This document shows positions 62,801 to 64,000 of a stretch of 64,000 bases of DNA, in pieces. Location of the stretch: NCBI GenBank assembly GCA_015227615.1, contig JAALGZ010000047.1, positions 124,001-188,000 of the forward strand. The letters run 5' to 3'. The translations under genes and the position numbers were made by a program. Every line of letters starts with the position of its first letter. The stretch's first letter is position 1. Below the pieces are notes generated by a model. That model was not told the origin of the DNA and searched no databases. It saw only the letters and a list, made by a program, of their open reading frames with translations. The stretch comes from Labyrinthula sp. Ha. Its lineage: Eukaryota > Sar > Bigyra > Labyrinthulida > Labyrinthulaceae.

Positions 62801-63242
62801 GAATGATATGAATACTTATTTTATTAGAAAAAAGCAATTATTTGAATAAATGATTTAAGTTTTTAATTTCTAAATGGCGCTCAGTCTCTTATATAAGTGT
62901 ATGTAAGAATATATCTTAGTGTGATCTGCTAGTGTGGAGAAGGATTGAAACAAAGTTATTATTGGGAGCAACAAAACATAATCAGAGTATCCTTACTAGT
63001 ATAAACTTATCGATCTCCTAAACAATTTTATCATTTTCTCAGAATGCCTACTGATTTTTGTACAAGTGCCATTGGCATGCATCAGCATACCGGTTTTGAC
63101 TAATATAGAAACTGTCTAGAATTCAGGTTTGCCACTCCGTTTGTCTTACAGTGAACTTAAGGTTTAATAGATGAATAAGATGTATAATATCTCTTTATCT
63201 ATGATGAATTCTTGAAAACCTCTATCCAATACTTTTTTTTCA
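59816..63242. other. Intergenic region, A-rich
   Basis: No supported gene; reading frames are short throughout. The final part before RPC1 ends in a T-tract followed by CAG (63233-63243). Confidence 0.55.
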
Positions 63243-63371
63243 GGGAAAAACATCTCTTACGTGTTGGAGTGGCCATTCATCACTGGATATAGGCTTACCA
63301 ATTGTAAATTACATTTTATACGATATGACATTACCATTGGTGCATTCAAGAAATTCATCCACAACAATACA

Positions 63372-64000
63372 ATGCAAAAGAAGAAGAAGTTCCATTTAAA
63401 CGGCAACCATGATAAAAAGAGGTCACGCACCTTCTTTCTGGAAAAAGATATTGTTTTTCCATCACAGTTTAGTCATGAAAATATACTAAGCTTTGCATCC
63501 AAGTCAGAACACAAGAAGATATCTTCTATCACGTTCACCCTCCAATCACCTCAACAAATAACTCGAAGTGGAGAAGTTCAGATCAACAATGCAAGACTTT
63601 ATGACCACAACTCAAAACCAGTTTCGAATAGCGTAATTGATGCTCGTTTGGGAACTAGCAAAAGCAGAGGAGTTTGTGAAAACTGCAACCAGAAATTTAT
63701 AGATTGTCCAGGACACTTTGGATACATAAAATTAGAACTACCTGTTTTTCATTTAGGATATTATAAATCCATTCACAATACTTTATCTTCAATATGCCAT
63801 TCTTGTTTCAGAGTTCTCTTAACGAACAGAGAGAAAAAATCTATTCTTAAAAAGTATAACAAGAAAAATATTGATATTTTAAGTAAAAGAGAAGTTCAAA
63901 AGAAAACTGTGGAAAAATGTAAAAAGGCAAAAAAATGTCCGCATTGTGGAAGTAGTGTTGGAAAAATATCTAAAGCTACTGAAGGAACATTTCAGCTTCA
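63372..64000 (+). CDS. RPC1: RNA polymerase III largest subunit, N-terminal part
   Basis: The frame runs off the window after about 209 residues. The Pol III clamp-core signature is clear: SSITFTLQSPQQI, DARLGTSKSRGVCENC, DCPGHFGYIKLELPVFHLGY. Zinc ligands are visible: Cys102, Cys105, Cys112 and His115 of the first site, and Cys142, Cys145, Cys189 and Cys192 of the second. FHLGYYKSI and the AKKCPHCGS block separate it from RPB1 and RPA1. The enzyme makes tRNA, 5S rRNA and other small RNAs in the nucleus. The first ATG in frame gives about 50 residues before the conserved KKISSITF block, more than the usual 10-15, and basic (MQKKKK...). The frame is also open upstream to about 63,216 without another ATG. 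Confidence 0.93.
   Translation, partial: MQKKKKFHLNGNHDKKRSRTFFLEKDIVFPSQFSHENILSFASKSEHKKISSITFTLQSPQQITRSGEVQINNARLYDHNSKPVSNSVIDARLGTSKSRGVCENCNQKFIDCPGHFGYIKLELPVFHLGYYKSIHNTLSSICHSCFRVLLTNREKKSILKKYNKKNIDILSKREVQKKTVEKCKKAKKCPHCGSSVGKISKATEGTFQL

Overview
This is a 64 kb piece of a nuclear genome from a microbial eukaryote. It is AT-rich, and genes are separated by long gene-poor stretches of up to about 10 kb. Seven introns could be placed by protein continuity. All are 29-34 nt with GT...AG ends. Several long genes have no intron (SLC6 transporter, DMT transporter, IFT70, two membrane paralogs). TAA, TAG and TGA all end intact genes, so the code looks standard. A full IFT70/TTC30 gene means the organism builds cilia or flagella. 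I cannot place the lineage: a flagellated protist is likely, and a stramenopile-like group is only a guess.

Layout. 1-7.2 kb: no intact host gene; a remnant of a tyrosine-recombinase element (5060-5857) lies between two hairpins. 7.2-9.1 kb: SLC6 amino-acid-type transporter (+). 9.1-15.4 kb: empty apart from one MITE-like element. 15.45-20.4 kb: the densest part, with GAPDH (-) and a DUF606/YdcZ-type transporter (+) sharing a divergent promoter that holds a TGACGTCA palindrome, then a large three-domain gene (-) convergent with the transporter. 20.4-25.3 kb: transposon remnants. 25.3-28.8 kb: ALDH (+) convergent with a patatin/cPLA2-like acyl hydrolase (-). 28.8-38.8 kb: no gene found. 38.8-42.4 kb: two broken surface/secreted protein genes, an LNR-transmembrane protein (-) and an M12 reprolysin-like metalloprotease (+). 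42.4-44.9 kb: GC-richer fossil with gag-like character. 45.3-47.7 kb: IFT70 (+). 49.4-59.8 kb: a family of multipass membrane proteins with a six-cysteine ectodomain, two intact copies and one decayed copy, all on the minus strand. 63.4-64 kb: 5' end of RPC1, the largest subunit of RNA polymerase III, running off the window.

The most unusual item is the gene at 17840-20418 (-). After removing three short introns, one reading frame of 828 codons joins an FSH1-type serine hydrolase with a complete Ser-Asp-His triad, an RWD domain, and a Ygr210/YchF-like GTPase with G1, G3, G4 and TGS. RWD proteins (Gir2/RWDD1) are known partners of related Obg-type GTPases (Rbg2/DRG2), so the fusion looks like a covalent form of such a pairing with a hydrolase added. 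I know of no described protein with this architecture.

The remaining genes are unrelated housekeeping, transport, lipid, ciliary and transcription functions; I see no operon-like or pathway clustering.
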